NCBI GenBank assembly: GCA_964036045.1
Contig: OZ038380.1
Span: forward strand, 118,678,699-118,742,698
Length of the DNA: 64,000 nucleotides
From: Eutreptiella sp. 'Long Island Sound 2002'
Taxonomy: Eukaryota; Euglenozoa; Euglenophyceae; Eutreptiales; Eutreptiaceae
Direction: 5' to 3'
Shown: one piece after another, positions 10,501 to 21,521 of the stretch
How the letters are laid out: every line of letters begins with the position of its first letter
Numbering within the stretch: position 1 is the stretch's first letter
Made by a program: the position numbers and the translations under genes
The notes under the pieces: model-generated
Databases searched by the model: none
Told to the model about the DNA's origin: nothing
The model's input: the letters and a program-made list of their open reading frames with translations, nothing else

Positions 10501-11653
10501 GGCCAACGAGGCAAAAATGATTTTGAGTACTTTGCCCCCATGGCTAAAGGCGATCATCAACGCCCGGGTTGCCGAGGCCACCCACCACACACGCACGGCC
10601 CCCACCCTCAAAGAGTTGTGGGACTTTTTGGAACAACGTTTCCACGAGTATGACCCCTCAAGGGCTGATGAAAGGTGGTGAGCCCTCACCCCCAGGGTGG
10701 TTAAAGGGCAAGTGACCCTCATCGACCTTGAAGATTTCTATGCTCGTTGGCAACGTTTGTTGCCTCTGAGCAATGAGACTCGTCCCCACGTGATCCGGGA
10801 GCAGCTCCTAAGCAAGCTCCCGTGGATCAAGGAGAAGGTCGTCAAGCAAGAGGCTAAGAATAGCCCAGACAGCTATGTGGTGGATTTTAGTGGCCTTGAC
10901 CCTTCGCCGGGTCGCGCCCCATTCGAAAAAGAACTCAGGAAATATAGCGCTCAAGCTTGCACTACGATTCCTGAGATTGTTTCCTATTCGGGGCCGGGGG
11001 TGATAGTTGACTGCAAAGACCCGGCTCTCCAGGAGTGGATCTTGAAACTCAACAACACACCTCACACACGCGGCTACACTATGAAAGTGGAGCAACGTAG
11101 GCCTCGTTTGAAGCCTGCGGAAATCTACGCCCTTGCCCATAAAAGCGTGTCGGAGAGGGAAGCTCTCGAACGCCTCAATAAAGGAGACAAGACGACGGTG
11201 ATGTACACTCATCGCCCTTCTCAGAATAAAACCGCGGTGAATGCGGTCAATGCGGAGGCTACGGCGGACCCTGACACCTCCGAACCCGCTGACACCTCCG
11301 TCAACGCCGTGGGTCACTCTAAACCTCCGGCGAAGAAACCCGTCAACCCCGGGGCTAAACCGCCACCTACCTTTTGGGTTCCGTGTTCCAAACATTGGAA
11401 AACACGTAAACAAACGGAGATGGACATGTCTTGGATTGATTGGGGTGCCACCAATACCACCCTTTGGACGTGTAAGCCTAATTCTCCGTGCAATGACACT
11501 CAGTGGAACATTGCGGGTAAGTCTAAAGGTGGTAAGCCTAAGGGTGGCGATAAGGGTGGCGGTGGTGATAAGGGTGGTGGTGGTTATAAGGGTGGCGGCG
11601 GCAAGGGCGATAAAGGAGGCAAGGGAGCGCCGAACGGGCGCGGACGTTGGTAG
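7502..11653 (+). pseudogene. gag: Family A Gag, starts in the LTR; two frameshifts and one UGA
   Basis: Structural polyprotein. ATG at 7502 lies in the 5' LTR, and the frame passes through the primer site. Order: a long disordered Pro/Ser-rich segment with repeated (V/I)(E/D)(E/D)SP motifs (about 7960-9090); a Gly/Pro-rich stretch; a Cys cluster (CGCPRC) followed by a predicted coiled coil (about 9430-9660); a capsid-like domain with FNGQLECYDEWVEKL and LSTLPPWLK (about 10410-10970); and a Lys/Gly repeat tail (about 11520-11640). No CCHC zinc knuckle is present, so the basic tail may bind RNA. The frame shifts near 8598 and within about 9930-10280, probably in the nine-G run at 10008-10016. 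In-frame TGA stands at 10679, where TGG is plausible. UAG at 11651 ends gag, and pol continues in the same frame. Confidence 0.85.
7576..7587 (+). other. Primer-binding site, family A (initiator tRNA-Met)
   Basis: TGGTAGCAGAGG directly follows the LTR and complements the 3' end of eukaryotic initiator tRNA-Met over 12 bases. In the gag frame it is read as part of His-Gly-Ser-Arg-Gly. Confidence 0.88.
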
Positions 11654-14600
11654 GAGTGCCCAGAGGCGCCCCCTTCGAAAGAAGAAAACCTCGGGCACCC
11701 CTGTGACACTACCGTGGCTCTCGTTCCATCGAGAGTCATGAAGGGGCATATAGTGACTAGTGAGATTCAAACCGAACTTTCCGTTCAGGTTGTTTTGCCC
11801 AATGGAGAACGCAAGGCCCTCCGTGTTTTGGTGGATTTTGGGTGCCAAGCGGTCGCTTTGGTAAACCCCAATGTTTTGGGAGACCAACTCTCCGAAAAAT
11901 ATGAATCCCCCCAACGGAGGCGCCTACTCCAAGCCGATAATGAGACGCCTTTGCAAGGGGGGGACGAGCAAATAGACGTCAAAATCCAATTTACGGGGGT
12001 TGTGGATGGTAGTGTTTCACTTCCTCGTGTTGCCCAGTATGGCGTGTCCCCGTACCTTGTCCCGAATTTACCTTGGGATATGGTTTTGGGGCACCCATGG
12101 GGTTACGAACATTGTGTGAGCCATTTTGCCCGTTTCAATTGTTTGTACTCTCACCATCCAGTGCACCCCCGTTTTTGGATTGAGGACTTCCGTGAGGCTC
12201 CACGAACCAGCAAACCATTTTTGGTGAAACCCATTCATGGTAAGGTGTCACGTCAGTCCGTGTGGGGCCTAACCGTTCCAGTCATTGGGGCGGTCGCTCC
12301 TACGCACCCTGCCCCGGCCATTGTGGTTACGCCCCCTGGTGGCGAACCGCCTAACCGTGTTGAGGCCGAGAAACACATATCCTATGCCTTGACCGCTTCC
12401 TCCGTGGCCCCCGTACAGTACCGGGCTTGTGCTTTGGAGCTCGTTGAATTTGCTCCCGAAGCCCTTGCCCGTGATGTTCTACCTACGCGGCGTGATGGGT
12501 CCATGTGGACCCAGTCTGACTATGGCCTCACGCCATATTGGGCCGCACGTGTCAAAAAACAATTTGGCAAAAACCCCGACGTGCACGCCTTCAATAGGGT
12601 CCCGGGTATGGCCCAGGCTACCCGTTGGGTTTCGCCGCTTGAAGATTTCTTTTCCACTCCCGCGGACCCCTCCAAATTGTATTGGATGTGCCCTCCCTAT
12701 CATCGGTTTTCCGATTGTGTTCGGAAAATTCGGCAAGAAAAACTACGAGCCATTGTCGTAGGGCCGAAGTGGACACATAGGGAGTGGTCGAAACCCCTTA
12801 TGGAAATTACTTTGCAAGGGTACCACCTTCCTGGGCCAGAGACTAAAGCCTGTCTCTATCAGAATGACCACCTCACGCCCCTTCCTCAACGGGGTTGGTC
12901 CACGGTGGCGCTATACGTGGACGGTGGTATTGCGGAGGAAAATTTGGCGGCCACTAAATGTCATGTGGCCTCCGTTTTGGCACCGGCCGTCTCTAACCCC
13001 AGCACGGATGGCGAGCCGGGCATAACCTCGGAGGAAGAGTCGGAGGATGAAAGGGTGCCTAACCATTTGGCTTCGGTGCGCACCCTCACGTATCAGGCGA
13101 CCCATAAAAAACTCCTCGCACCCGTTACTCTTGATCCTACCCCCGAAGATTTGGAGGCACAAGAATGCGTGCGTTCACGCATTGCGAAAATTGAGCGAGA
13201 GTTATTGGGTGGGGGGGCCACTACCGTTAAGCGTTACCGAAAACGTAAAGGCGCCACGCGATTGTTGGCGGCTTCTCGTGTGGGTGGCGTTGTCACCACC
13301 CAAGAGCCTATTGTGTCTCCGGAGGTGGAGCTCATGAGGAAACGCATCCTCGCGGACTATGAGCGGGATGTTTTTAGCGGGGAGGTTCGTCTCCGTCCGG
13401 ACCAGGAACACCCTAAGGTCCGTGGTACGGAGCGGTTGGGGTTTGCTAAACTTGACCTATACCCGAACGCCAAACCCAAGTCCGTAAAACCTATACGGTT
13501 GGTGGGGGAGCGTGCCGCGGCGGAGCAAGAAATAGTGGAGGACTTTTTGGCTCGTGGCTGGATTGAGCCGTGCCCTGCCTCCGAATGGGCGTCCAACGGT
13601 TTCGTTGTGCCCAAGAAAGAGAAGGGAAAATGGCGCCTCGTGGTGGACTACCGCCAACTTAATGAGGCTACCTTGCCCCACGCACACCCCCTCCCCCTCA
13701 TAGGAAACATGTTGGAAAATCAGTCCAAACACAAGATTTTCACTATTGTGGACTTGAGTAAAGGGTTTCATCAAATTCCCCTCCACCCTGAATCCCGGGC
13801 TAAGACCGCCATGAATTTGGCGGGTAAGCGATACCAATGGCGTGTTATGCCTATGGGTATCAAGAATGGGCCCGCTATTTTTCAACGGGTCATGGACCAT
13901 GTTTTGCAGGGTTTGGATTGTGCGGACGTATATATTGATGATATTATTATTGGTTCCTCCGGTGCGACGGAGGAGGAGCTATTGGCTAACCACGACCGCG
14001 ACGTGCGTGCCGTGTTGGATAGGCTACGAAAAGAGGAGTTGGTTGCTTCGGTTAGCAAAACCGATTTCTTTGTTCGTTCGGTTGAGTTTTGTGGCCATGT
14101 GTTGGAAAATGGCACACGTCGGCCGGCGCCAGGGAAAATGTTGGCGCTTGAGCGTTGGGACAAACCGGATAATGTTCGGGAGCTCCGGGGGTTCTTGGGG
14201 CTCGCCAACTATTATTCGGGCTATGTCCAAAACTACGCCTCCATAGCTACCCCTTTGATTAATATGTTGAAGGATTTGCCTAAGCATAAGAATGGCAAAA
14301 AGATAGGCCTAACATGGAATGCTTCGGCTAACGAGGCCTTTTTGAAGCTCAAGCGTGCTATTACGGATATTGTTCCCCTCCAACTAGCCGATTGGGATAA
14401 GGACTTTGTCCTCCCCCCGGACGCTAGTAATTGGGCGGTGGGGGCGGCCCTACAGCAGGAAGGTCCCGATGGTGCCCTACGCCCCCTTGCCTTTTTCTCC
14501 CGCAAGTTGTCAGGCAGCCAATTGAATTGGAGCCCTCGAGAGAAAGAATGCTACGCCATAGTGGCGGTGCTTTTAAAATGGCATGGTTGGGTGGGGAACA

Positions 14601-16630
14601 AGCGCGTGGAGGTCCGTACGGACCACCGTAGCCTTGAAAATTGGGCTACGGAGGACCTCAAAACCGTGGGGGGTCCCTCTCCACGCCAAGCGCGTTGGCA
14701 TGAATTGTTCTCTAAATTCGACCTCCATGTGGTTTACACTCCGGGGCCAGTGAACCCCGTGGGTGATTTCTTGTCCCGTTGGGCTTACCCTGCTAACCCG
14801 GCGTTGGGTGATGTGTCCATATATGGGACGGCCCAAGCGGCCGGGGATGTGCGCGACATGATGGCGGCCGAGAAGAAGGAACTTCTCGCCCGCCCCCTTG
14901 TATTTAGGGCGGTTGTGGCGCCCGTTGTTACTAGGTCTAAAGCGGCGCCTCGGGCTCAAGGGGCGCCCGCTTGTGATCCACCCCCTCTGGCTTCGCCTCC
15001 AGTGGGGGGGGGGACGAAGCAAAAGAGAAAGCTTCGGAGACTGGAGCGAATTGTCAAGATAAAAAAATCTTGGAAGTCCCACAAGAAAGCAACTCCTATA
15101 CATGGGGAGGATGCTCCCAATGTTTTTGGGATAAATTGGGCTAAACACTACCCAAATTGTCAACGCTACAAACAAATGTGGCAAGATGCCTTGAATGGGA
15201 ACTTCCAAGATGGAGTGAGGTTGGTGGATAACAAGCTCGTCCGTAATGGACGGTGGTGTGTTCCTACGCCGCTAGTGCATCGTTTGGTAGCCGAATACCA
15301 TGATGCATTTCACTTAACTACCTCCAGTGTGGAAAAACACTGGAAGGAAATTAACCATGGCGTGGAAGGTGAGGGGTTGTACAAAGCAGTGGAACTGCAA
15401 TGTCAAACGTGTCCCTCATGTGCCATTCACACGCATGACACCAAGCGCAAGCAAGGGTACATGACCCCTATGCCTATACCTATGGAGCCCATGGACTCCA
15501 TAGCGCTTGATGTGTTTCACTACCCTTCCACCTCCCACGATGGAGAGGTGTATGACCGAATGCTCCTATGTGTATGCCGGCTTTCCGGCTACCTCATCGC
15601 GATCCCATTTCCTAAACCCCGTCATGGAGACAAGGATGAAGGGCTAACGGGGAGAAGAGCGGCCCATTTGGTAATGGAGCGCTGGGTGGATAGGTTCGGA
15701 GCCCCTCGTGAAATATGCTCCGACCGTGGGCCACAATTTGTGAGCCAATATTTCCAAACCCTTTGTTCTAAGATTGGTGCCCGCTCGACTATGTGTCTCG
15801 CGGGTAGGCACCAAGGTAATGGCAAGGCCGAAAATACTGGCAAGCAGCTAAGGCGTGCCGTTGCTAAAGCCATTACCTTGAAGAAAAAGAAAACTAATTG
15901 GGTAGAGGTTTTGCCCGCCGTTGTACGAGCGTGGCATGAGACTACAGGTCCTTCAGGTTATACACCTAACGAGATTGTGTTTGGTAAACACAACCGTACT
16001 AAGGGGCCTCCTCTTGCTGAGCCTAAAGGGGTGGCCCAAGACGCCGCTCACTACTTCCAACGGCGTGAGGAGCTTATTGCTCTTGCACGGAGGGCTATGA
16101 TTCAAGTGCAAGAGACAATGGCTCGTAGGTAGAATAAGAGTAGGAGGATGTCCCCCAATTTCTCAAAAGGGGACCGCGTATGGGTCCGTCGCCAACGCAA
16201 AAATCTTGGCGATAAGACTTGTCCCTATTGGGATGGGCCCTATGAGGTTGTGGCCAAGAAGGCGCACGACCTCTATGTTATTCAAGTGGACCAACGGAGG
16301 TTAGTTGACGTCCACGTTGATTGTTTAATGAAAACGGTCAACTCTCCTCGCTCCCCCGTGCCTCTAAATTACACGGAGGAGGTTGCTAGGGTGCCCTCCC
16401 AGTTTGAGGAGGACACCTATAATGTCAAGAAAATATTAAGTCACCGTACTTACCGCAAGAGACTTCTCTTCAAGGTGCGGTGGGAGGGTTATACCAAAGA
16501 TTGGGATACCGAGGAACCCGTTGAAACCTTCTTACCATCCTACAACAAAGTTTGGAGAGATTATTTGCAGAAACAGAATCTCACCCAAACCGTTGACATC
16601 CTTGCCCACCTTGGTGGACCGCTCTCATGA
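11654..16630 (+). CDS. pol: Family A Pol: PR, Dam-like, RT, RNase H, integrase, chromodomain
   Basis: Open in the gag frame from the codon after UAG 11651. Residues are counted from the GTG codon at 11714, which is probably not a real start. Protease: LVDFGCQ with Asp41, then DMVLGHPWG. The usual Asp-Thr/Ser-Gly is Asp-Phe-Gly here. Dam-like segment at about 265-390, with LYWMCPPY (CPPY 326-329) and AIVVGPKW. RT: YIDD at 740-743. RNase H: Asp at 903, with later Glu and TDH. Integrase: His/Cys zinc motif, then Asp1266, Asp1337 and Glu1373 (D-35-E spacing). UAG at 16130-16132 interrupts the frame after METMARR-like sequence. The same frame resumes with the integrase C-terminal barrel and a chromodomain (KVRWEGY, then DYLQKQ) to TGA at 16628. 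Whether the UAG is read through is unknown. Confidence 0.92.
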
Positions 16631-19600
16631 GCGTGCCACGAAAAGAAAACCCTAACCAATATGGATATATTATTGTTTGGGGAAGGGAGGAGAGAGCGAG
16701 AAGCAGTGGGAGACAGGAAAGAAGATGTGCATGCACGGCGCGCTCCTCGGTTACAAAAATCCCCACCGGAGCAGGGCGGTGGGTACCGCAGGTTTACCCC
16801 ACCGTCTACCTCTCTCACCGCTAAAGGCTTGAGAGTCCCTGGGGTGGGGTGGCGTGGCATATAGCCTGGGGCGGAAGTGGGACGTGTTCTTTCGGGGGTC
16901 TTAATGCCATTCAAACCCCTATCCTTGGGTCTTACTGGAGCACTCCTACCACCACCAGGACTACTGCCGTCAGTCCTGCCCACGATGACGCCCCCTGTCA
17001 AGGGTGCTAACAACGTGGCAAGCACTTCCCGAAGACTCTGCCGGGTTGTGCGCATGGTGGTGTTTGCAAGGTTTCGGAGTGACGCCCCGTACCGAAACCA
17101 CGACCCCACGACCGTCCCTGACCCGTGACCCAAGCCAACGAGCTAAATCATTTGCTCAAAATGGCGAAGGCTTGAAAACTTCGTTGGGTTGGCGGGTACA
17201 ACCCATTTTCCCTTTTTGTGTTGGGCGTGATGGTTTTCCACCGATTTGCCCTTGTCCACACGAGGGTAGGTATACAAGGTACGAAGTACTCGTGTGGCTC
17301 ACATTACGTGGAAAAAATTTCGTGGCGTGCAAAATTGCCACTACATACGGCGAGGACTTAAGCCTAGAGGGAGGGGTCGTCCTCTACAATACAAGTATTC
17401 TAATATGAATTGCAATGGGTGCCTTTGCCCCGTCACTCTATGAGTGGGTGGGGTCTTCAAAGGCAAAGAGTGGCGTTGCGGATTTGGGCCGTCTCCGCCG
17501 CCTGGGTATTCGTCCCCGGTCGCCATGCGTGCCCGGGTTGGGAGTGGGTACCCTCCATTGCCATTGCATGGGGCCGCATGCTGGCTGGGTGTGCTCTTCA
17601 TGTCCTTGATGAATTTCGCGGGGGAATTCCTGCCTGCAACGAGAGAAAACAGACAATATGATGAAAAGGGCGAGTGTGCACATGCATATGTTTGTGAGAG
17701 AATATGTATATTAATGTTTTCTCTAGAGTTCCCCACGAGTGGACTTGGATTTCCACAACACCCGAGGGGTCCTCTATCCCAGCACCCAACCAAACGGGTT
17801 GGGATATGGGCGTGGCATTTTTCTTTATAGAGACCCGTGCGTGGACTTGGATTTCCACAACACACACGAGTCTCTCTGTCCGAGACACACCAAAACCGGG
17901 TGTGCCCGTGGCCAATGGTAGCGTGTGCGTGCGCATGCCATTAATTTAGTTACGGGATTATATGGTTGCCTATTACGTTGGTTATCACCCGCCCCCCGAA
18001 CAAGCAAGACCTAGGTTGACACCTACCTTTGGGGTTTTGTAGCCGTGTACACCGGCCCAAGTTTACACACGGAGGTGTAAACATGAATCCGTCATACACG
18101 GTGTAGAGGGGTTGGGGGAGTAAAACTCCTTCGGGGCGTGTCATCGTGCCCCCGGGGAGCAGGGTGGGCTGATACACCAGCGGGACCGTACGGGCGACCT
18201 CCCCAATTTGCAACCTGGAGGTGACCCCCTGCGCTACGGCCCGCCGGTGGCACACCCACCGACAAAGGTAACACGCAAGCTAACCTAAGTGTTTATACGC
18301 ACGCCCCCAAGACACACACGAACACCAAGCAACAAGGTGGCGTATCTATACACGTGTTCTATTGTGGATATGCTTACTGTTTGTTGTGTGTACGTGAGTA
18401 GTTTGTGGAAGCTCTTGCACGTGCCGTATGTGTGGAGTGCCCCCATCACGTGCCCCAAGGCCGCCACCGCGAGACCCACACTCTGTGATGCCCTCCAGGC
18501 GAGTGTGTGCCCCCGGGCCCTGCCAATGGGTGTGCGCGCACAAGTGTGTCTTGTGTTTGTCGGTGTGCATCGCTCTATTATGTGTATATATGATATATAT
18601 ACGTAGTATGGCTCCTAGGTGAGGGGTTAGCAGTGAGGTCAGGTTGATATTACATGGTTATGAGGTTTGTCTATTCAAGTGTGTCTACTCACACCCTCAT
18701 CCCATCTCCGTACCTCCTCCTTTACCCTCTACGTGGTGCATCACGTGTGACACACATGCTAACATTGAACATCCGCAGGGACACGGTCTTGGCTGAGCCG
18801 TGCCCGTAGGCAGCATGATCGAGCCACAACCGTGGCTGCTGTCCGACATTCCAAAAGGCACACCGGCCTTGGTTTCGTTTTTCTTTGGTGTCTGGTCTGT
18901 TTGACAAGTGGGCCTTTGGCTAGGCCTTGTCTCGGTTTTTTACAAGCAAGTAATCAAGCAAGTTTACATCTTACAAGCAAGAGCTCACTCATTACTACAA
19001 GCGTTACGGGCAAGCGCATCAAGAACATCAAGCACATCAAGCCCTCATAAACGATCTAAAGCACGTGGGTGCAAGGTGTGGGCATCGTACCCGTGTTTTG
19101 GTTTGTGCCTAAATAATCGTCGATCGTTTACCCTGAGGCCATCGTGGCCTCTTTCCTCTAGTTAGTGAGCTACCGCGCGCACGGTGGGCCATCGTGGCCG
19201 TGTTTGTTAAGTGACCTAAACATGCACAAGGCAGTGGCGAGCACAAGTCAGACATGCATCCCTGCCCTCTATCGTTGTTTCCTCACGTGCTCCCTTGTGC
19301 AGGCACAGTCCTACGTTGCTGTTTGACACTCCCGTCAATTCTCCTGGCAGTTTTTTCAAAAAATGCAATTTTGCACTTTCGCGTCGCACCGCTTCGCATG
19401 TACCATTACGTTCAGTTTTGTTTAAAAGTGTGATTTCACTTTGCCTTTAGTTTTAATTCTTTGAAAAACTACCTGCCCTTACCTGCTGGACCCCACATGC
19501 CTCATGCGACACGCAGGGACCAGACTCTACGCGCCACAGCTCGCAATTTCGCCTACTACTTATTGCGGGACCTGCGGGATCCCGTTTGTCAATTCCTGTA

Positions 19601-19782
19601 TTTCGGCGGTGGTTCGATTCCCACCGATCGGAGCTACTTCAGCGGCCGTGCGGCCGGCTCAGAGATTGCCTGGCGCAGGTTCGATTCCCTATGGGAGAAA
19701 ATCTGCTAACCTGTGATTTGCTGCTGTTTGTGACTGCTACGTTCCTCTTTGGCATGTACTTCCTGCCCGTGGCAGTCGTTTT
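16631..19782 (+). other. Family A 3' non-coding region
   Basis: About 3.1 kb between pol and the polypurine tract. I find no envelope-like, integrase or other domain on either strand. The longest frames (about 170-190 codons, minus strand) are Pro/Arg-rich or low-complexity and unconvincing. A 22-base direct repeat, itself containing GTGGA and TCCAC arms, occurs at 17739-17760 and 17841-17862. A TATATA-rich patch lies at 18580-18605. Two pol III B-box matches lie at 19611 and 19678. Confidence 0.6.
19611..19688 (+). promoter_or_regulatory. Two exact B-box (T-arm-like) motifs
   Basis: GGTTCGATTCC occurs at 19611-19621 and again at 19678-19688, both exact to the pol III B-box consensus GGTTCGANTCC. 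The first sits between GGTGG and CCACC arms, although these close an eight-base loop instead of seven. I could not fold a complete tRNA around either and found no convincing A box, so these are tRNA-like fragments at most. Confidence 0.4.
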
Positions 19783-19793
19783 AAGTGGGGGGG
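19783..19793 (+). other. Polypurine tract, family A
   Basis: AAGTGGGGGGG directly precedes the 3' LTR, where the primer for plus-strand DNA is made. One T interrupts the purine run. Confidence 0.8.
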
Positions 19794-20137
19794 TGAAGCA
19801 GGTCACAACCCTACCCTGGCATTTTACCCCTAAGGGAGCATTATTTGGCCCTATATATGGGATATATGTGGGATAGGGTATATCATATTCCATTTCCTTG
19901 TTAGGAACATAGGATGTGGGATAGATAAGGCAATCATGGATGTCTAGTAGTTATATCAATTAGTGGATGATAGGGTGGATTTCTCATATGTGCATATCAG
20001 GTATTTCATTGGCTATGTGTACCATATCTGTTTGCAGGATACTATTCAGTCAACACTATCGTGATGTCTTCGGTGCCAAGCAATGTTGCTGCCCATGCCA
20101 CTGCAACCTCTGCTCCTGACCACCCGGTCTGGTTTCA
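19794..20137 (+). repeat. Family A 3' LTR
   Basis: 344 bp, the same ends as the 5' LTR and one base difference found. Followed by GCCC at 20138-20141, the right target duplication. Confidence 0.96.
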
Positions 20138-20650
20138 GCCCAGACGCCCATGGTGTGGCCCAACAGTGGGCCTTTTCATATATAGGTTGAATTGGTACAG
20201 AAACGCGTCGTGTCGGCTACGCGACGCGTTGGGGGGAGACACGTGAAATGAGTGTTTTTGGCTCAAAAATCACTATATTTCATTCTTTTTCGCCCAGAAA
20301 CCACTGTTTGGCCCAGTTTGGGCAGGATCTCAGTGGAGATCCTGATGGTGACGCCTCGTAGCCGTCAGATTTTCTGATGGCGGCGACGCCGTCGCCTTCA
20401 TTTTGTCTTCATTTTTATGCTATTTTATAGTATAGAAGTGTTACATATACATATGACATGTCTACATGTTTATTATTGTCTACATATACCTTCATCTCTT
20501 GCCCAGGACGCCAGATTGTGTCATGGCCGAGGCAAGGATTCCAGAAAACTTTGGAGATACCCAAATTCGAGTTCGCGTCTTGGATTTCATGGGTTTGGGG
20601 TTGCGCATGCCAAGGGAGGCTTGGAGGTTGCCCTCCCCCCAAACGCTTCA

Positions 20651-21521
20651 AAAGTTTTCTGCCGATGCCAAGGCCACCAAGGGCGTGTGACGGCCTGCGG
20701 ACAGCGACGACGCCCAGACTGCAGGAGTACGCGGATCGCTGATCGCTGTTCGCTGGGAAACTGCAGGAGCTAAGGTCCAGGGCATCAACATGATGAAGGA
20801 GGAATTCCTTGACTCCGACGATGGATAAGGCCATGGCTTCCCCATGGACCCTATGGAGCCCCCAAGTCTACACTGGCTTCCCCCCTCTGGGCGACGACCA
20901 CAGCGACGACAACGCCAGGTACCGAACCGCACAAGCAGGCACGTTAATTCGTCGCCTTGGGTTCATTGACCCTCCGGAGGTCCCACCCTAAATAGGCGTG
21001 GGGCGCCTTGGGTAGGAAATGACCCTAAATCCCCCAAATTAGGCGCGTTAATTCGTCGCCCTGGGTTGGGAATCGACCCTAAACTGGCACGTGTTGCCTT
21101 GGGCAGGAAATGGCCCTAAATTCAGGCGCCAGGAAGTCGTTGCCTTGGGTTTGACCCTAAATACTTTTTTCCGAATTTATTGAATTATTATGTTTCCATG
21201 CCCATGGAGAAAAAGGGCCAATATGTGCGCCTAAGCGCCATCAGTCAGGGCGGAAGGCCCTGCAGCGCCTCTGTTCATGTAACTACAGGCCACAAGGAGT
21301 GCCAGGGACCAGTGTGGACGCCTGGGGGGCAATTGCTCTATGAATATATCAAGATCAAAGAAAAAAAATTTACATGTATGTGGCATGTAAATTACTTACG
21401 AAGCCCCCCCCCCCCCCACTGTTCTGCTGAATCAGTTGTGAAACCAGGGCAGTGCAGGGGTCAGAGCGCCTCCTTGGCCTTGCCTTCCTTTGGATATAGG
21501 CAAGGCTTCTAAGGAGGGGGG
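20651..21521 (+). repeat. Family B internal region 2 (871 bp)
   Basis: A near-identical copy of 5982-6852, including the five CCCTAAA units, the poly-C run near 21404-21418 and the terminal polypurine tract. No coding domain. Confidence 0.9.

Larger units (their letters stand above)
7232..20137 (+). mobile_element. Family A full-length Ty3/Gypsy element (12.9 kb)
   Basis: A complete LTR retrotransposon: 5' LTR, initiator-Met primer site, gag, UAG, pol (protease, Dam-like domain, RT, RNase H, integrase, chromodomain), 3.1 kb of 3' non-coding sequence, polypurine tract and 3' LTR. It is flanked by GCCC on both sides. The two 344-bp LTRs differ at one position that I found (G at 7543, A at 20105), so insertion is recent. 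Gag nevertheless has two frameshifts and a UGA, and integrase has a UAG. These may be real damage, base-calling errors in homopolymers, or recoding. Confidence 0.95.
6853..20650 (+). repeat. Family B LTR 2, split by element A
   Basis: The LTR pieces are 6853-7231 and 20142-20650. GCCC at 7228-7231 and 20138-20141 is the target duplication of element A. Removing A and one GCCC restores exactly 888 bp. Confidence 0.93.

Noticed and set aside
19560-19720. Complete tRNA genes
   Set aside because: Only T-arm-like B boxes are exact. Acceptor, D and anticodon arms do not form, and the first T loop has eight bases.
16561-19793. An envelope or extra gene in the A 3' region
   Set aside because: No frame shows a signal peptide, transmembrane segment, coiled coil or known motif. 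All are short and low-complexity.
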